From positions 1 to 6,433 of the forward strand of contig CAMCJU010000049.1 of assembly GCA_945875085.1 (NCBI GenBank): a stretch of 6,433 bases of DNA, written 5' to 3'. Below, in pieces: positions 5,977-6,433 of this stretch (the first letter of the stretch is position 1; every line of letters begins with the position of its first letter). This DNA comes from Candidatus Phycorickettsia trachydisci (lineage in GTDB: Bacteria; Pseudomonadota; Alphaproteobacteria; Rickettsiales; Rickettsiaceae). Made by a program: the position numbers and the translations under genes. Below the pieces are notes generated by a model. It had not been told where the DNA came from and made no database searches. It worked only from the letters and a program-made list of their open reading frames with translations.

Positions 5977-6433
5977 TCATCGTCTGGGTCTTTTGCCAGA
6001 TAATCTTGAGCTTTTTGAGAAAGATTTCTCCATACTTTGACAGATTCCCTCCTTAGGGGCGCTGCTATTAGCCTGCTTCAATATATTTTCACGCAAATCT
6101 GAACTTCTTGCCTCTACAAGCTTCTTGAAAAGTTCATTAACATCAGTAGCTTGGCTTGCAACTTGCGACTCGGCAAAAACCTTCAATTCTGCAGCTTGCT
6201 TTGCTTGAATGTTCGCTAAAGCCATTTTTTTCATTGTCGCGTCCATCTTATCAGCTAGTTGAATGTGCTTTGAGAAAGTATCGGCATCATATCCAAAACC
6301 TGACAAAGATGCTACACCTACACAATCGTAAAGATGAGCTAAACTTGAGCTTAAAACTTTCATATCTTTCTCCCGCTGCTTCGGATCTACTTTATCTATA
6401 CGATTTACCAAATGCAGCCGTAAAGCCCCTAAT
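5977..6433 (-). CDS. Unknown helical protein, N-terminal part of a probably frameshifted gene, 5' end outside the window
   Basis: I do not recognise this sequence. The minus-strand frame is open from the right edge; the first possible start is a TTG at 6411 without a ribosome binding site, so the real start is probably beyond the window. The readable part is charged and alanine-rich, with likely long helices (KQREKDMKVLSSSLAHLY; KMDATMKKMALANIQAKQAA; DVNELFKKLVEA; DLRENILKQANSS) and no membrane segment or catalytic motif I can name. The last 22 or so residues (ICQSMEKSFSKSSRLSGKRP and on) are Ser/Arg/Lys-rich and look like out-of-frame reading, while another frame supplies a sensible continuation. 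Skipping one base near 6048 joins the two parts into at least 252 residues. Possible explanations are a sequencing or assembly error, a recent pseudogene, or recoding. Confidence 0.6.
   Translation of the reverse strand, partial: LGALRLHLVNRIDKVDPKQREKDMKVLSSSLAHLYDCVGVASLSGFGYDADTFSKHIQLADKMDATMKKMALANIQAKQAAELKVFAESQVASQATDVNELFKKLVEARSSDLRENILKQANSSAPKEGICQSMEKSFSKSSRLSGKRPRR
6044..6060 (-). other. Probable frameshift site with an embedded Shine-Dalgarno-like TAAGGAGG
   Basis: On the minus strand the bases read GCCCCTAAGGAGGGAAT. Reading AAG GAG, skipping one G, then GAA TCT GTC moves from the upstream frame into the downstream frame and gives PKE followed by ESVKVW. The break can lie anywhere in 5977-6080 by frame logic; the change in amino-acid character places it about here. 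The octamer TAAGGAGG is nearly the full complement of the 16S rRNA 3' end. Confidence 0.5.

Noticed and set aside
6047..6054. CCTCCTTA on the plus strand as the 3' end of a 16S rRNA gene
   Set aside because: Only the anti-Shine-Dalgarno octamer is present; none of the flanking conserved 16S rRNA sequence is there.

Overview
The window is moderately AT-rich, densely coded bacterial DNA, mostly housekeeping. It looks alphaproteobacterial, perhaps from a reduced-genome lineage of the Rickettsiales or Holosporales type. Three things point there: the first GTPase domain of Der has NKCE where most bacteria have NKxD and is followed by a Rickettsia-like EYYKLGF stretch; the exported double SH3-like protein is of a type I know mainly from Alphaproteobacteria; and genes are packed with 1-2 base junctions. 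This placement is from memory of the families, not from a search. The standard genetic code fits all genes.

Layout. Bases 2-847 (+) hold the C-terminal part of the DNA repair ATPase RadA; its start lies left of the window. It runs with a 2-base gap into der (850-2280, ribosome assembly GTPase), which overlaps miaA (2280-3227, tRNA A37 dimethylallyltransferase) by one base. These three probably share a transcript that begins outside the window. An 87-base gap follows, with a strong sigma70-type promoter (TTGAAT, 17 bases, extended -10 TGTTATAAT). That promoter drives a Kef-type cation/proton antiporter (3315-5066), whose end overlaps a small exported SH3-like protein (5038-5574).

Bases 5575-5672 are a non-coding gap between convergent genes, with one perfect 7-bp inverted repeat. 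From 5673 to the right edge, the minus strand carries an unrecognised, charged, probably helical protein. Its reading frame is broken once, near 6048, so it appears as two overlapping frames. Its start lies beyond the right edge.

The first block serves genome maintenance and translation (recombination, 50S assembly, tRNA modification). The second serves the envelope (ion antiport, periplasmic SH3-like protein). I see no tRNA or rRNA gene, CRISPR array, insertion sequence or defence cassette. The parts most worth a second look are the broken minus-strand gene, with a near-perfect Shine-Dalgarno sequence at the break, and the unusual P-loops and insertion in Der.
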